NCBI RefSeq assembly: GCF_964204645.1
Contig: NC_134032.1
Coordinates: forward strand, 6,941,175-7,005,174
DNA: 64,000 bases
Direction of reading: 5' to 3'
Source: Tubulanus polymorphus
Taxonomy: Eukaryota > Nemertea > Palaeonemertea > Tubulaniformes > Tubulanidae
The position numbers were made by a program, and so were the translations under genes. Position 1 is the stretch's first letter; each line of letters begins with the position of its first letter. Shown one piece after another: positions 1 to 11,480 of the stretch. A model generated the notes under the pieces. It ran no database searches. It saw only the letters and a program-made list of their open reading frames with translations, and was not told the DNA's origin.

Positions 1-1726
1 CTCAATGCCAACTTCATATCGCTGACAAAGGTAAACCAAAAATCCCTGGAAAGGCACATTTAGTGAAAAAGAAGAGTTTTGAAAAAGGATGTGGTTGAGG
101 AAACTTCATCCTCGCTTGCCAGGGGTCCGGTATCGCTCCTTGAACTCGCTTCCACCAGCCCTGACCTGAAGACGCGTAATTTTATTACTGGCGCTGTTCC
201 GCATTACATCATTTATCGATTTGCGGTAAATCGCTGATTGGTCCATTTAACGTGAATTCCAACAGAAGCCTTATGTCATTTGCTACAAGCCCTGTGATTG
301 GTACGACCGGATTCTGGTCAGCTAGTAACGACTCTAACGACTTATGAGGTCAAGGGGTTTGGGAACAACTTCAGCTAATGGGTCCGAATCCCTTGATGGA
401 TGAAGTTGAGGAAACTTATATCAACTGATTATCAAACATATTGAGCACATGTACTAACCACATATTGCTGGGAAAAAGGTTCAGCCTGCCGAAAATAGTT
501 GTTTCCCAAATGTCCTCGTCCAGTTGAATTTCAGGGAAACAGCGTGCGTCTTGAAGTTTTCAAATATCCGGCACACTGTAAAACACCAAAAGCATTTACC
601 TAAAATGATTCTAAATTGTACATGAATCATAAAATTATTGTGATAATTAAGAATTATTCTGATTGGAATAGTTTGTTTCTAACATTAAATTGGTAGTAGA
701 ATCTACATGTCACTAGCATAACTGGATAGCATAGCTATTTTAAAAGAACAACGTTTCACTACATGTAATGTTATTATTGTTTCATGGAACAACTAATATC
801 ACTCGTTTCAGTTTCCCCAAAATATGTAAGTAAAGGATGAAGGTGAGTGTATAATAATATTCTCTCATCTACCGAACACTTTTGGTTAGCATGTACATTT
901 AAATTTATGTATAAACACATCAATTTCTATATGCTTTAACTTACCTTCTAGAATCTTTCCAGAAAACTGAGTGTCATTACTGGTGGCCAAGGTGGTGGCG
1001 ATATTGGGGTTGACGGTCGAAGTGAAGTTGATGTGCTAGGCCTAGGTGCTGGACTTGTCAAACGTCTTGAGGATTGCACTGGTGACCTAAAATGCGGTGG
1101 TGAAGGAGGCAACGCTAATGTTCTATTTTGCTTTTTCCTAATTTCAGCAATAAAGACCGTTCAATTTGATTTCCAACACATGTTATTAATGCATTTTGGG
1201 TAGCTTTTGAATGGTAGGTTCCATTTTTACCACAAGAATTGAAGTGTTCTTGCAGAACCTTATCCCCACTTTCACATCAGAATTTTAGCAGTGCCTGGAA
1301 ATTACCAGAGTTTTTACTTTCAATATGCCTTGCATCATCCCAGTTTCCACGAAGGGGTTTGTCCGCCACAGAGGATAACTGTGTCCAGAATTGACAGAAG
1401 TTTTTGGGGATTTTCTTTCGGTGACTATCCATTGCAACAGCAATTGAATCCTGTCATACTCTCATTATCATACTCTTCTCTGCTTCATTCTTTGGTGTGA
1501 CTGTTCTCTCTACTACATAAGCGATATCGATTTGCTGCAGGGAATCGAAAAATGAAAATTAATTGAAATCAATGAAATTGATATTTTATGTTTTGATCAT
1601 TTTATAATTGCTCAGATATTAGTAATGGATATAGGGAAGGCCTGACACCAGAATCTAGATCAGAAGATATTACTCAATACAAAAATTTTCTAATGCTTAT
1701 AGATACAAAAACTGGGTTTTTCTTAC
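1..1726. other. No supported gene
   Basis: No convincing gene is seen. Short open stretches exist, for example a lysine-rich frame at the very left edge (about 3-107) and a glycine-rich frame near 960-1110. They have no recognisable domain and no consistent splice signals, so they could be edge pieces of exons or chance. Confidence 0.4.
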
Positions 1727-1949
1727 CTGTTATATTGTTGAAATTCATATCTGCGTCTACTGACACCTCGGATTCATTCGCATTGAAGTCTAACACTGCA
1801 GACTCATTCTTATCTGATTGTGACACTTCTGACTCAGTCCTATCGGAGTATGATTCTTCAGTCTCTGTTCCGTTTATGGAGTCAAGGGTCTCCTCATTGC
1901 TTACGTTGCCACCGCTGATGTCTACGTAACCCTTTGTTGCATGAAGCAC
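1727..1949 (-). CDS. Putative first exon, acidic Ser/Glu-rich protein
   Basis: An ATG-initiated minus-strand segment of about 74 codons is rich in Ser, Glu, Asp and Asn. It ends at a consensus splice donor (CAG followed by GTAAGA, boundary at 1727). Acidic low-complexity N-termini of this kind are common in piggyBac-derived proteins, and a decayed piggyBac transposase lies on the same strand. However, this segment is downstream of it in the transcription direction, so it would belong to another copy or another gene. No following exon is identified. The splice donor is seen; the gene identity is unknown. Confidence 0.3.
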
Positions 1950-2303
1950 TTTTAGTACTCATATTGGCTTGCCTTTGCATGAGTGGGGTTGTTAGGAGTC
2001 CTTTAGGCAATATATCACAATTTTCTTTTCCAAATTTGCCAAAATCAACTCTGTGGCCCATGGTTACTCTAGTAACCATCATGCATCAGTAACGTTTGGC
2101 AATTTGAGTAACCAAAATAGGACACATGCATTCACAACAATTGTTCTCCTTTTTTTCAGTTAGAATAGCTCCATAAAAGATATAAAGGAAATAAAACTAA
2201 CTTTTTTCTAAATGAACTCAACAAATTCTTTTATTTCTTATTAGAAAATTTCATTCTGATGCTCACAAATTTACTCTCCATAACAGTGGTCCCTTGAACA
2301 TTT

Positions 2304-3843
2304 TTATTTCACATGAAAATGATAGAAAAAGTTAGTCAGTTTGTCAATGCATAAATAGATTCTACATTTCATGCACAGATACTTTGTACGTCTGTGGCAA
2401 CCAGGAAATTTGCACCATTTTGGGATTGAAGCTTCCTGATTGGGAAGGTGCATTCCGTGAAAGCGTACATAATCGGGGATATCAATAGCCCTAACAGAAG
2501 CGGTTTTCTGCAGGATTAGCAGGACCTTGATTTCCATTCTCCTCATTCAAATTACATGTACCTTCATCAGAAGTCATCAGGCAATTAGCTACATCTATTT
2601 TGAAGTACGCCAACTGCTTTACTTTTGGGACTTTAGCTCGAAGCAATGTCCAGGCATTACAAATACAGAGATCTATTAGATGGAATATAATCCTCTTATA
2701 CCACTTTCTTGTTTTGAGTTTCGTCCTATACAATGACATGAGCATATCACATCGATCAACCCCACCCATACATTTGTTGTAAGCTTATAATATATTAGGA
2801 CAGGGTATTTCAATATACTTCTTGTTCTTCTTATCTCATCTCTTAGAAACTTTCATCGGCTCTACAGATTGTTTGTTTGAGCCAACTGTTACCACTTTAT
2901 TATCAAACCATTTGCAAATTATAACTCCATCACTGCTTTTATAATCTACAGAGCCACGACCTAATTTTCGTAATTCTTTCTCAGATTTCAAAGGGCATTT
3001 CCCATCTCTACCTTTTCTGAGAGTACATGTACCATATGCGTTATGCGAACTCAACTCTAAAAGTAATTGCGGGGACGCAAAGTAGTTGTCAAAATAGAAA
3101 TAGGTTTCTGCTGGTAACCCTTTCACCGGATACAATACCACAGCTCCGCTTTTACCTACACCAGGTTGTGTCTCTAATTCAGGTACCTGATTATCCCCAT
3201 AAAAGTAGAACTTATGTATGAAACCGGATTGCCCGGCCAGGGCCCAGACTTTGTAACCCCATTGATTTGGTTTGTTTTTGTTGTATGTCTTCAATGAGCT
3301 TTGGACCTTGAAGGGTACAACCTGCTCATCTATCGAATAATGTGCCTCAAATCTTGCATATCTAGCAAATGATTTTGAACAAATGTCAAGTAATGGCTGC
3401 ACTTCGTAAAGCCTATCGTAACCTCGCTCACCTTTTTGCTTCTGCAGCTCGTTGTCGCTGACATGTAAAAGATACATAATCCGGTCAAACCGGTTTACGG
3501 ACATTGAATTTGAAACTACGGGTTGTTTGGTGTTTTTGGACCAATACATCCTCCTACGGGGGAGGTGAACCACGGACATATATAAAACTATTCCAAAAAA
3601 TCTTTTCATTTCTATTGGTGTAATACTTTTGATTTTCTGTTTGTCTAACTGAAACTTCAGACGGTTTGCCTCCTGAGCCAACAGTTCAAATGTTTTATTA
3701 CTGCCGACCATCAAAAAGAACATTTCAATGGCCATAACTGTAGTTGCTGCTTCATTTCTCGGTTCTAATTTGTTCTCAGTTGACACGTGTACACTCAAGT
3801 CAGCGTGCACGCATTTCCATTCTTTTCTACCATTGAAATCCAT
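2304..3843 (-). pseudogene. piggyBac-type transposase, broken
   Basis: This is a DDE_Tnp_1_7 family transposase, which in intact form cuts and pastes DNA at TTAA sites. The main segment (2836-3843, 335 codons) holds the catalytic core. The first Asp is in SIDEQVVPF, the second in YFYFDNYFAS and the third in KWFDNKVV. The next segment starts MGGVDRCD, the family's conserved Asp-containing motif after the core. The last (2304-2546) ends in a Cys/His-rich C-terminal finger (CKFPGC, CMKC). Between core and MGGVDRCD the reading frame is continuous but interrupted by two in-frame stops (TGA at the end of the core, TAA about 50 bases on). A frame change joins the last segment. The frame stays open a little upstream of 3843, so the N-terminus is probably longer. 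Family assignment is firm; the copy is inactive as read. Confidence 0.85.
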
Positions 3844-4164
3844 AAAAAAGACATTTAGTATTAGGTCAACCCCTTCAGTCTATGGGAGAAGCATCTACAT
3901 AAGTTTCCAATACTTTTGCCAGCAACAGTAATTCAAGGAGCCACTCAAATCCTGAAACCTGTAATATCTTACCTTTTTTTCGGAGTTTGTCTTTGCTTTT
4001 TCTTTGCTTTCCTTTCATAATTATCAGTTTACCCTAGAAACAGTGATTCATATACCAGAATTATCCTTCAAAATTGCCGAATTGACTGATTAGAATGTGT
4101 CGAATCTTTGAATTGGGAGCCCAAGCTATCATGACAAGTCCCTGTAGGTCTATTGCGTTTACTT

Positions 4165-5091
4165 TTAATCTGTTGGGGTACTTACCTTTAATTGGAAGAT
4201 TTCACCATTTCTTCCGTCGATAGTGTCAATGCCAATGTTGAGCCGATTTAATTCGGCCACAAGAGGTTCAAGAAAACCATTGATTGATCGTTTTTTTTTG
4301 ATGGTATGATGCCGAATACGTAAGTATTTTCGTATAATCTGCTTTCCGATAGTCTGAAGTTTGAAAAATATTGAGAAATGAATTACACAACTTGAACAAG
4401 AATAGTTCATTACTAGATCTATGAAACTTTGCAACTCCTAACTTAATCCACTTAATCCACCTAACTTAATTACAAGAAATCTCACATATTAGCATTAAGT
4501 AATGACATTACCTCCTCAATTAGGCTTCACTCCCTATTGACCTTTCGCCATCATTTTGTCATGCATACTGCGTCCCTCTTTCTCCCATATTGAAATATCT
4601 GAACTGCCCTGCATTTCAATTTACGTAGCTAGAGTAGAAACATAGCAAATTCAATAGGCTTTTCTATAGCTGTACACAATAAAATCCCATAAAAAACATC
4701 GACACTCGACACATTAGTTACATACAACCAATTACAAAATTGTCTCTGTCTGGTGAAATTCAAATTCCAATCAAGTGTAATCATTCTCTATCAAAAATAA
4801 AGGGTGCTGGGATGGAAGGTTAAATATTGAAATTTTCTCAATTTCTCATTTTAAGCATACCTCTTAGATATGGGATCAAAGGCATCCATGGAAAATCAGC
4901 GGATTCAATCCGCATTTTTGACAATTTTGTCTGTCTCTATTGTCATTCCGATACATTGTGCATCCTTTTACACAAACTTTCTCCCTGCGAAATCTACCAA
5001 ATATTTGCCTCTCTATGGTTTCAAGCAGTTTCACCGCGTAATGTTTGGTTGCAGTAAGATGTGATGAATAAAAATACAGTAATTTATTCAT
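4165..5091 (-). pseudogene. CACTA/Tnp2-like transposase relic, two exons
   Basis: Two minus-strand pieces fit one decayed, spliced transposase of the Tnp2 (Transposase_21) type. The upstream piece (about 4860-5091) has a Cys motif (CVKGC, then CQKC). After a frame change near 4905 comes MPLIPYLRGML, like the PLIP motif that follows the Cys cluster in this family; a possible donor GTATGC lies there. The downstream piece (about 4177-4340) is flanked by an acceptor (CTTCAG) and a donor (AAAG then GTAAGT) and contains INGFLEPLVAELNRL, resembling the family's FLEPLVDEL block. The assignment rests on short motifs only, so it is tentative. No terminal repeats were identified. Confidence 0.4.
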
Positions 5092-5219
5092 TGCGGTTTT
5101 TTATATTTTCTGTCCTTTCGCGTAAAAAGAAGATACCATTCTGACAAACTGTATTAATTTTACATCGGAACCTTTATAAATCATTTGTTCAAATCTTTCC
5201 TGCTGTCCATAAGAACCCT

Positions 5220-5311
5220 TCATCATTATCGCCATATTCTACATCATCCTAATCATCATCACCGTCGTCTCCATCTCCACCATCATCATCGTCGTCCCCA
5301 TCCCCACCTTT
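5220..5311. repeat. CAT/CGT trinucleotide low-complexity tract
   Basis: The tract is an imperfect run of CAT, CGT and CCA triplets. On the minus strand it would read as Asp/Gly-rich protein, but there is no start, splice context or flanking domain. The rest of 5092-6107 holds nothing recognised. Confidence 0.6.
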
Positions 5312-6107
5312 ATGAAAATAAAGTGCAATTTAAGTGCACTAGTGCATTTTAAAGTGTGACTTATCTATAAAATCATTTAAAAAGTTAAAATTCTTTATGC
5401 GTCTCAAAGCAATGGGTTTGGTTTTTAGGATTTTTGGATACCGGGATATGCGCGGAAATTCTTACTCTAGGTAGTTCTACAGTTTAAAAACCTCGAGGAG
5501 GGAGGTTTCTACTTATCCAAAAGAGTTCATAACTCCCAAGAGTGGTCTTAGATTGACCATAGAACTAAGATGGTCTTAAGTCTAGGCCATGACTACGAAA
5601 CCGGTTCCTTTGCTGTGAGTTATGTCTGACGAAAAATTGATTAATTAGAATATGACATCTACATACATGTAGAAGGATTTTTCATTTTCAGCAAAATACA
5701 TGTATGAATTAAATTCTGAATCAATTGATTATTAAGATGTTTCATTCAATACAAGACACACTATAGTACGATAACTACACTCAAACGTGATGAACAGATA
5801 CTAAGATAAAACCCACTATTTAAAAATTAAAAGAATTCTAAAATCGACAATTTATTTATTGAACCGACCTAAAATATAAGAACACGACTTTTCGATCTCG
5901 CCATAGAGATCATCGCCTTCTTTTGATTTGTAGATAGTGGGTTTTTATCTTAAGTCACACTAGTTCTTGAAAATTAGATTAATGTATCTCGGAAAGTGCA
6001 ATTTGGGGTAATTGTTCCAGACTGCAAGACTTATCCACTATCAATTACCCAAGAATTCTCTTGGTAGAAAGTGTGGTTGATAAATTCAAGCTTCAGTCGT
6101 TATTCAT

Positions 6108-6308
6108 GTGACTTTTCTTTTCATTAGGTGCACATGTAAGTATTGCCAAATATTAGAGACAGCGAGGGAATGTGTACGCTGCCAGGAGATGCCACAAGTG
6201 ACTGCCAAGATGCATGAGGCAGAGACGTTGACAGGAAAGGCTGAATCCAACAACATGTCTATCGCACTTCTGAGCCCAAATGTCTACTTTTACCTAGTAG
6301 CCACTTGA
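6108..6308 (+). CDS. Fragment resembling a P2RX7-type Cys domain exon
   Basis: After an acceptor-like TTTTCATTAG at about 6118-6127 the frame reads RCTCKYCQILETARECVRCQ. Its Cys spacing (CxCxxC, then ECxxC) resembles the zinc-binding P2RX7-like intracellular domain that is widespread in invertebrate and transposon-derived proteins. Only this short piece is present, and its 3' part runs into an inverted repeat starting near 6235. It is best read as an exon or gene fragment carried by a repeat. The motif is seen; the function is not inferred. Confidence 0.3.
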   Translation: MTFLFIRCTCKYCQILETARECVRCQEMPQVTAKMHEAETLTGKAESNNMSIALLSPNVYFYLVAT

Positions 6309-6780
6309 GAACAATAAGCAATAAACGATATCAGTTACTTTTCCAGTAGAAGTATACATTTCAAAACAGTCACTCTGAAATAGTATTCCTTTCAATTCGG
6401 TTGGTTTTCTATAGTGGCTGTTTCGAAGAGTCAACTATTGAAAAGTGACCATTTTGAAACATCTGGTTTCGATAGTGCACACTAGCAGTAGAGGTGACTG
6501 TTACACCACCCGCCTCAATCGAAAAATCAAACGAAATTTACCAACCAAATTAATAAATAACGGGGACAATCCCTATTTTAAGATCAAAACCACCCGCCTG
6601 TTAACAGTGACTTTGTGATAGTAACTCCTACCATAGCAGCTACTCTCAAAACACATCGTTTCTAAAAGTCAACCATTGAAAAGTGACCATTTTGAGATCG
6701 CTTGCCAGATTCCTTGTTACAAATACACTGTAGCAACATATGCTTCAGATTTTCAGTGATACGTGACATTATAAACATAC
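6235..6780 (+). repeat. Left arm of a long inverted repeat
   Basis: This segment matches the reverse complement of 11050-11480 along most of its length. Landmarks include CCACCCGCCTGTTAACAGTG here and its complement near 11200, and the stretch around AGCCCAAATGTCTACTTTTA. The left arm carries roughly 90 extra bases (about 6508-6596), including a second copy of the CCACCCGCCT motif. No transposase is found between the arms. Confidence 0.75.
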
Positions 6781-7446
6781 TGAGAAACTCTACTCACGCT
6801 ATATGGCTATAGGGGTATGGTTCCATTAAGAGTGACTCAGTTAAGATCTGAAGATATTGTAGATACTCTTTGAGGATGTGAAATGTAATGAGCGATTCCC
6901 AACTCTAACCAATAAAAGTCGAGATTGGAGTTAAATTTGTTAAAATTGTCAATAGTTATGTAGTTTTAAGATAAATCGAAATTTCCTTCTTTTCATGGCG
7001 ATATAATTAATAAAGAATTAAATTAGAACAAATGCAGCTATTTTCAAGCATAGGTCTGCATTTATTTTTGATTTAAATTCTTAAAAGCGCAATCATAAAT
7101 TCAGGCTAACTGCTCATTATTGAAATGGTGGTTTATTTTCAACGGGGGCCTGGATGTCTTTGCATCTTAAATTAAGATGTGCATTTCGGAGTGTTCGAAT
7201 TTCCCTGAATTCTAATTTCGCGAAATCATTGATTTTTTTAAACAAAATATCCTATATATATGTGGATTTTAAACATTCTAAAGAAATCATCTAAATTGAG
7301 CCCATATTTGATCGAATTTAATAGAAGAAACGTTGTATGGTATTCAAGATTTCATTTGGATTACGGTAACGGCCTTTGGTGATCGTCCCTGGGGTCATGA
7401 ATGAAGAAATCCCGTAATAGAATTTTTTTAAGCAATTTGTTAAGAT

Positions 7447-7562
7447 GAAACCGCAACGTTTCGACTGTTGACTAACAGCCATCATTAGGTGGAATGTAGA
7501 CATTCCTAGTGATAAGGGCTTTTAGTCAGATGGCTGTCAGTCAACAGCCGAAACGTTGTGGT
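7447..7562. ncRNA. Paired hammerhead-like motifs, Penelope-type
   Basis: The minus strand at 7451-7490 reads CTAATGA, a GGCTGT/ACAGTC stem, then CGAAACGTTG. This is the order expected of a hammerhead core (CUGAUGA, stem II, GAAA) with one core substitution. A second, inverted motif at 7530-7562 on the plus strand keeps the stem and CCGAAACGTTG but has a degraded CUGAUGA box. Hammerhead motifs of this minimal kind are known in Penelope-like retroelements. No reverse transcriptase is nearby, so this would be a terminal remnant. The stems are visible; catalytic competence is doubtful. Confidence 0.35.
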
Positions 7563-7939
7563 TTAACTTTAATAAATTTCATGGTACAAAATTCTATTGT
7601 GGAATTTCTTCATTTATCTACAGTCAACTCGATTTAGAGTATTTTATTCGACTTCTTCGGGTCCTGTAGTCGTTTAGATCGTAAATTATTTACTAATCGG
7701 CAAAGAAGGGATATACAACCGTGTTGGTCGCTATGAGAGGGATTCCCTGTAAATCTCCACCTTAAACCGGTACCTTTGTTGGTCCTAGCGGTTCAAGTCC
7801 AGTATAGCGTGGAATAGTTCCCCGCTCAAAGATACATTTTTAGAAAAGGAGTAATTCGGCAGCGTACTTATCAAGACATACCGACGAACCGACATACTCG
7901 TAGTCCCTCGATCCAGCCACGGGTAATCCACGGAAAACC

Positions 7940-8595
7940 CTGTCCCTCGATCCTAGCCACTTTATATAACGGTAATCCATGCACCACACAGCCCCTCGAT
8001 CCATGCACCACACAGCCCCTCGATCCCAGCCACTTTATACACGGGTAATCCATGCACCACACAGACCCTCGATCCCAGCCACTTTGTATAAGGGTAATCC
8101 ATGCACCACACAGCCCCTCGATCCCAGCCACTTTATACAAGGGTAATCCACGCACCACACAGCCCCTCGATCCTAGCCACTTTATATAAGGGTAATCCAC
8201 GCACCACACAACCCCTCGATCCCAGCCACTTTGTATAAGGGTAATCCATGCACCACACAGCCCCTCTATCCTAGCCACTTTATACAAGGGTAATCCACGC
8301 ACCACACAGCCCCTCGATCCTAGCCACTTTATATAAGGGTAATCCATGCACCACACAGCCCCTCGATCCCAGCCACTTTATACAAGGGTAATCCACGCGA
8401 CACACAGCACCTCGATCCCAGCCACTTTATATAAGGGTAATCCACGCACCACACAGCCCCTCGATCCTAGCCACTTTATATAAGGGTAATCCATGCACCA
8501 CACAGCCTCTCGATCCCAGCCAATTTATACAAGGGTAATCCATACATACCAAGCCCCTCGATCCCAGCCACTTTATATAAGGGTAATCCACGCAC
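7940..8595. repeat. 49-bp minisatellite, about 13 copies
   Basis: Tandem copies of a 49-bp unit contain CCACTTTATACAAGGGTAAT and CACCACACAGCCCCTCGAT. Substitutions are scattered and one unit is truncated near 7990-8010. Because 49 is not a multiple of three, the minus-strand translation cycles through three frames and gives false ORFs of 94-161 codons. No evidence of coding. Confidence 0.9.
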
Positions 8596-8690
8596 GGATT
8601 TGTCGGTTCGTCTGTATGTCGGTTCGTCGGATTGTCGGTATGTCGGTTTGTCGGTTCTTCGGTTTGTCGGTATGTTCGCACGTCCCTATG
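8596..8690. repeat. Short TGTCGGT(T/A) tandem repeat
   Basis: Directly after the 49-bp minisatellite come about ten imperfect 8-bp units of the type TGTCGGTT or TGTCGGTA. Confidence 0.75.
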
Positions 8691-9638
8691 GCGTAATGTC
8701 GTAAGATTCAATCAGTCCAATATTGGCGGATTAATTCCAAATACCAGTCCAATGTGATAAGTCTCTGCTGGAACTATTTAATGCTATAATGGACTTGAGC
8801 CGTTCTAGCCTGCATTCAATTCCAAATTCAAGTATTGGTAACGTTCGTTTACGATAATTTGAGAAAAAGAGTTTAGTTGGAGAAAACTGATAATTATCTT
8901 ATAATTCAGCGATTCATTGGTTCATCGATTCAGCGAAATTCAAACACCGTACAATTTGGCGTGTTATTATATTGGCACCTTGAAATAAAGTCTCATAGAG
9001 ATATTGCGGTGCTATGTTCATTTATATTAAGAGGTAATTACTTTTGGTTCGTGGCCTTTCGGTGGTCAGTGCAGTTTGTTCATTCATTCATCAATTACTG
9101 TCCAGTTAGCCAGTGTAATTGACTGATAGCTGCTGCTGGGTTTTTGATAACCTATATAAACAATTTACTCAACAAAGTAGGAAAGTATGTGAAACTAGAA
9201 TTACAGCCTATTGCATTTCTTTCACATCTTAAGCCAAAAGAAGTTTTCTCTATCAAATGAAATTGCTGATTTCAAAATTACGTGAACATCTCAACTCTGC
9301 ACTTTTATACACTAATCGTTTGATCTTTTATGATAAGTTGGCAATTTCATTTCAACCAAACTGTATAACTACGAAATAAGATTTTGATTATTGTATCACT
9401 TCTAGCGAGCGATAAAACGATTCAATATTCATTAAAGAACAAGCAGAGAACAGCGTGACATGGATTACTTAAAAATCGTTTGTATCGAAATAAACAATAA
9501 ATTCAAGGTTAATTCTAAGTATTTTAGATACATCTTTTTCGTAATTCATCTTTTGAACATATGATTTTATTTGTATATTCCTCTCTCATATACCCTTAAA
9601 ATCAAATTAAGCCTAAAAGACAAATTCATTCAAATTCA
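8691..9638. other. No gene; one GATTCAGC repeat copy
   Basis: This AT-rich stretch has no supported gene. Around 8900-8945 it holds a diverged copy of the GATTCAGC-rich end sequence found at 9639-9700 and 10700-10772. Confidence 0.5.
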
Positions 9639-10772
9639 AGGGTGTTCGAACTTCGCTGAATCACTTAATCACTGAATCGCTGAACCGCTGATTATTATAT
9701 TAATTTCGCTGAATCATTGAATTTATTCTAATATACGCTGAATCTATGTAAATCTTACACATTCTAAAGACAATTAATTATTTGATCAATTAAATGAGAA
9801 ATTTCGTTACATATTCGAAAAAATTCCAGTTAGACGGACTACGGTAACGGACGTAGTATTTTGCGGTAACGGCCTTCGGCGATGAGCACCGGTACTTCGG
9901 GTCATGTAAACCATAGAATAGAAACTGATACAGGTACATGTACATCCCTGGCGTTCGAGCGGTGAGAACCATTTTCTGTGAAGAAAGGGCAATATTTAAT
10001 GTTATGGCTTGGACAGAAATGACCAGTTGAGATCCACAGCGAATTATACCAAAGACTGAGCAGCAGAGTACAGACATTCGTATGCTTTATTCAGCAGTTT
10101 GATAACTGAATTTGTGTTACAGTATTTCATATATATACATGACGTTACAGTAGATAAAACATTTTGGTTGAAGGAACACACCAGTATACCAATTGATAGT
10201 TAGAGGGTTGTGACATTAAGCAATAGTCGTATCGCCGATCGGTAGTGTTACATGTGATAAATTCAACAGAGGAATTCCCATTAAAAAAACAACTGTTTAA
10301 ACGAAAATGATCACGTATGATGCGCTCTGTGGACCCCCAGTCGGCTTATTCACCAGAGAATATTACCACGCATAAATATAATAACTCGTACGTGTAGTAC
10401 CAAGGCCGAACCAAATTTCCTAAACCTTCCAGCAAAAAAAAGACAGAAATACTAAAAAAAACTTTCAGGTGAATACAGGTACTTTATTTGGTAACATAGA
10501 ATTTTATTTTACCAGCAGAAATTAAATTGTTGACTGCTGTCCTGGCCCGCGTCCGCAAAGCGTTTTTATCTTGCTCTAAAAGCGTTACTATCGTCAAATA
10601 TGGCACCACTTATATGATTTATTATTTATTATACATTGTTCGTTTTACAATTGCTTGAAAAAATCAGTAAAATTAAAAGAAATGATAATTAACGAAAATT
10701 CAGGGTTTCAGTAATTCAGCGGTTCAGCGAATCAGCGATTCAGTGATTCAGCGAAGTTCGAACACCCATTTA
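9639..10772. mobile_element. Possible 1.1-kb non-autonomous element with inverted ends
   Basis: The left end (9639-9710) reads GGGTGTTCGAACTTCGCTGA followed by several TGAATCGC/TGAACCGC units. The right end (10700-10772) is its reverse complement, ending GCGAAGTTCGAACACCC. The interior has no recognisable protein. Terminal inverted repeats built of short tandem units suggest a MITE-like or foldback element. Target duplication not established. Confidence 0.5.
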
Positions 10773-11049
10773 TGAACGCACCGGAATGTTTTATAATCGC
10801 AAATGTGAAACAAGAATCTTAGAATTCTAAGAATTCTAGGACTGGCACTATATTTTAGTATTTAATCCATGATGATGTTATATGAATCAATAGTTTTCAC
10901 TTTGTTGAGCGTAATATAATTAAGGGGATTCTTAGCAATTAAAAAACTTTCTATTTTCTATTCACAGAAAGAAAAAAACTCACAAAGCATACAGAGTTCT
11001 GTATACAAATCATATAGGATTTAACGGTACCTTTGAACCTGTCACGTAT

Positions 11050-11480
11050 CACTGCAAATCTTTAACAGATGCTGCTATTTTGAACAGGAAATTACCAGGC
11101 CATCTCAAAATGGTCACGTTTCAATAGTCGACATTTAGAAACGATGTGTTTTGAGGGTAGCTGCTATGGTAGGAGTTACTATTACAAAGTCACTGTTAAC
11201 AGGCGGGTGGTTTTACAGTCACCTCAACTGCTAGTGTACACTCTCGAAACCAGATGTTTCAAAATGGTCACTTTTCAATAGTAGACTCTTGAAACAGCCA
11301 CTATAGAAAACCAACCGAATTGAAAGGAATACTATTCCAGAGTGACTGTTTTGAAATGTATACTACTGGAAAAGTGGCTGATATCGTTAATTATTTATTG
11401 TTCTCAAGTGGCTACTAAGTAAAAGTAGACATTTGGGCTCTAAAGTGCGATAGACATGTTCTTGGATTCAGCCTTTCAGA
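11050..11480 (-). repeat. Right arm of the long inverted repeat
   Basis: Reverse-complement partner of 6235-6780, lacking the roughly 90-bp insertion seen in the left arm. The two arms bracket about 4.3 kb containing the 49-bp minisatellite and the GATTCAGC element. Confidence 0.75.

Noticed and set aside
1693-1929. Plus-strand Ser-rich ORF
   Set aside because: It is the opposite strand of the acidic putative exon at 1727-1949, which has the better start and splice donor.
7871-8711. Minus-strand ORFs with repeated YIKWLGSRG
   Set aside because: They are the 49-bp minisatellite read through; the frame rotates each unit and there is no start or domain context.
9790-10077. 95-codon minus-strand ORF
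   Set aside because: It lies inside the GATTCAGC element, overlaps a second frame of equal quality and has no domain.
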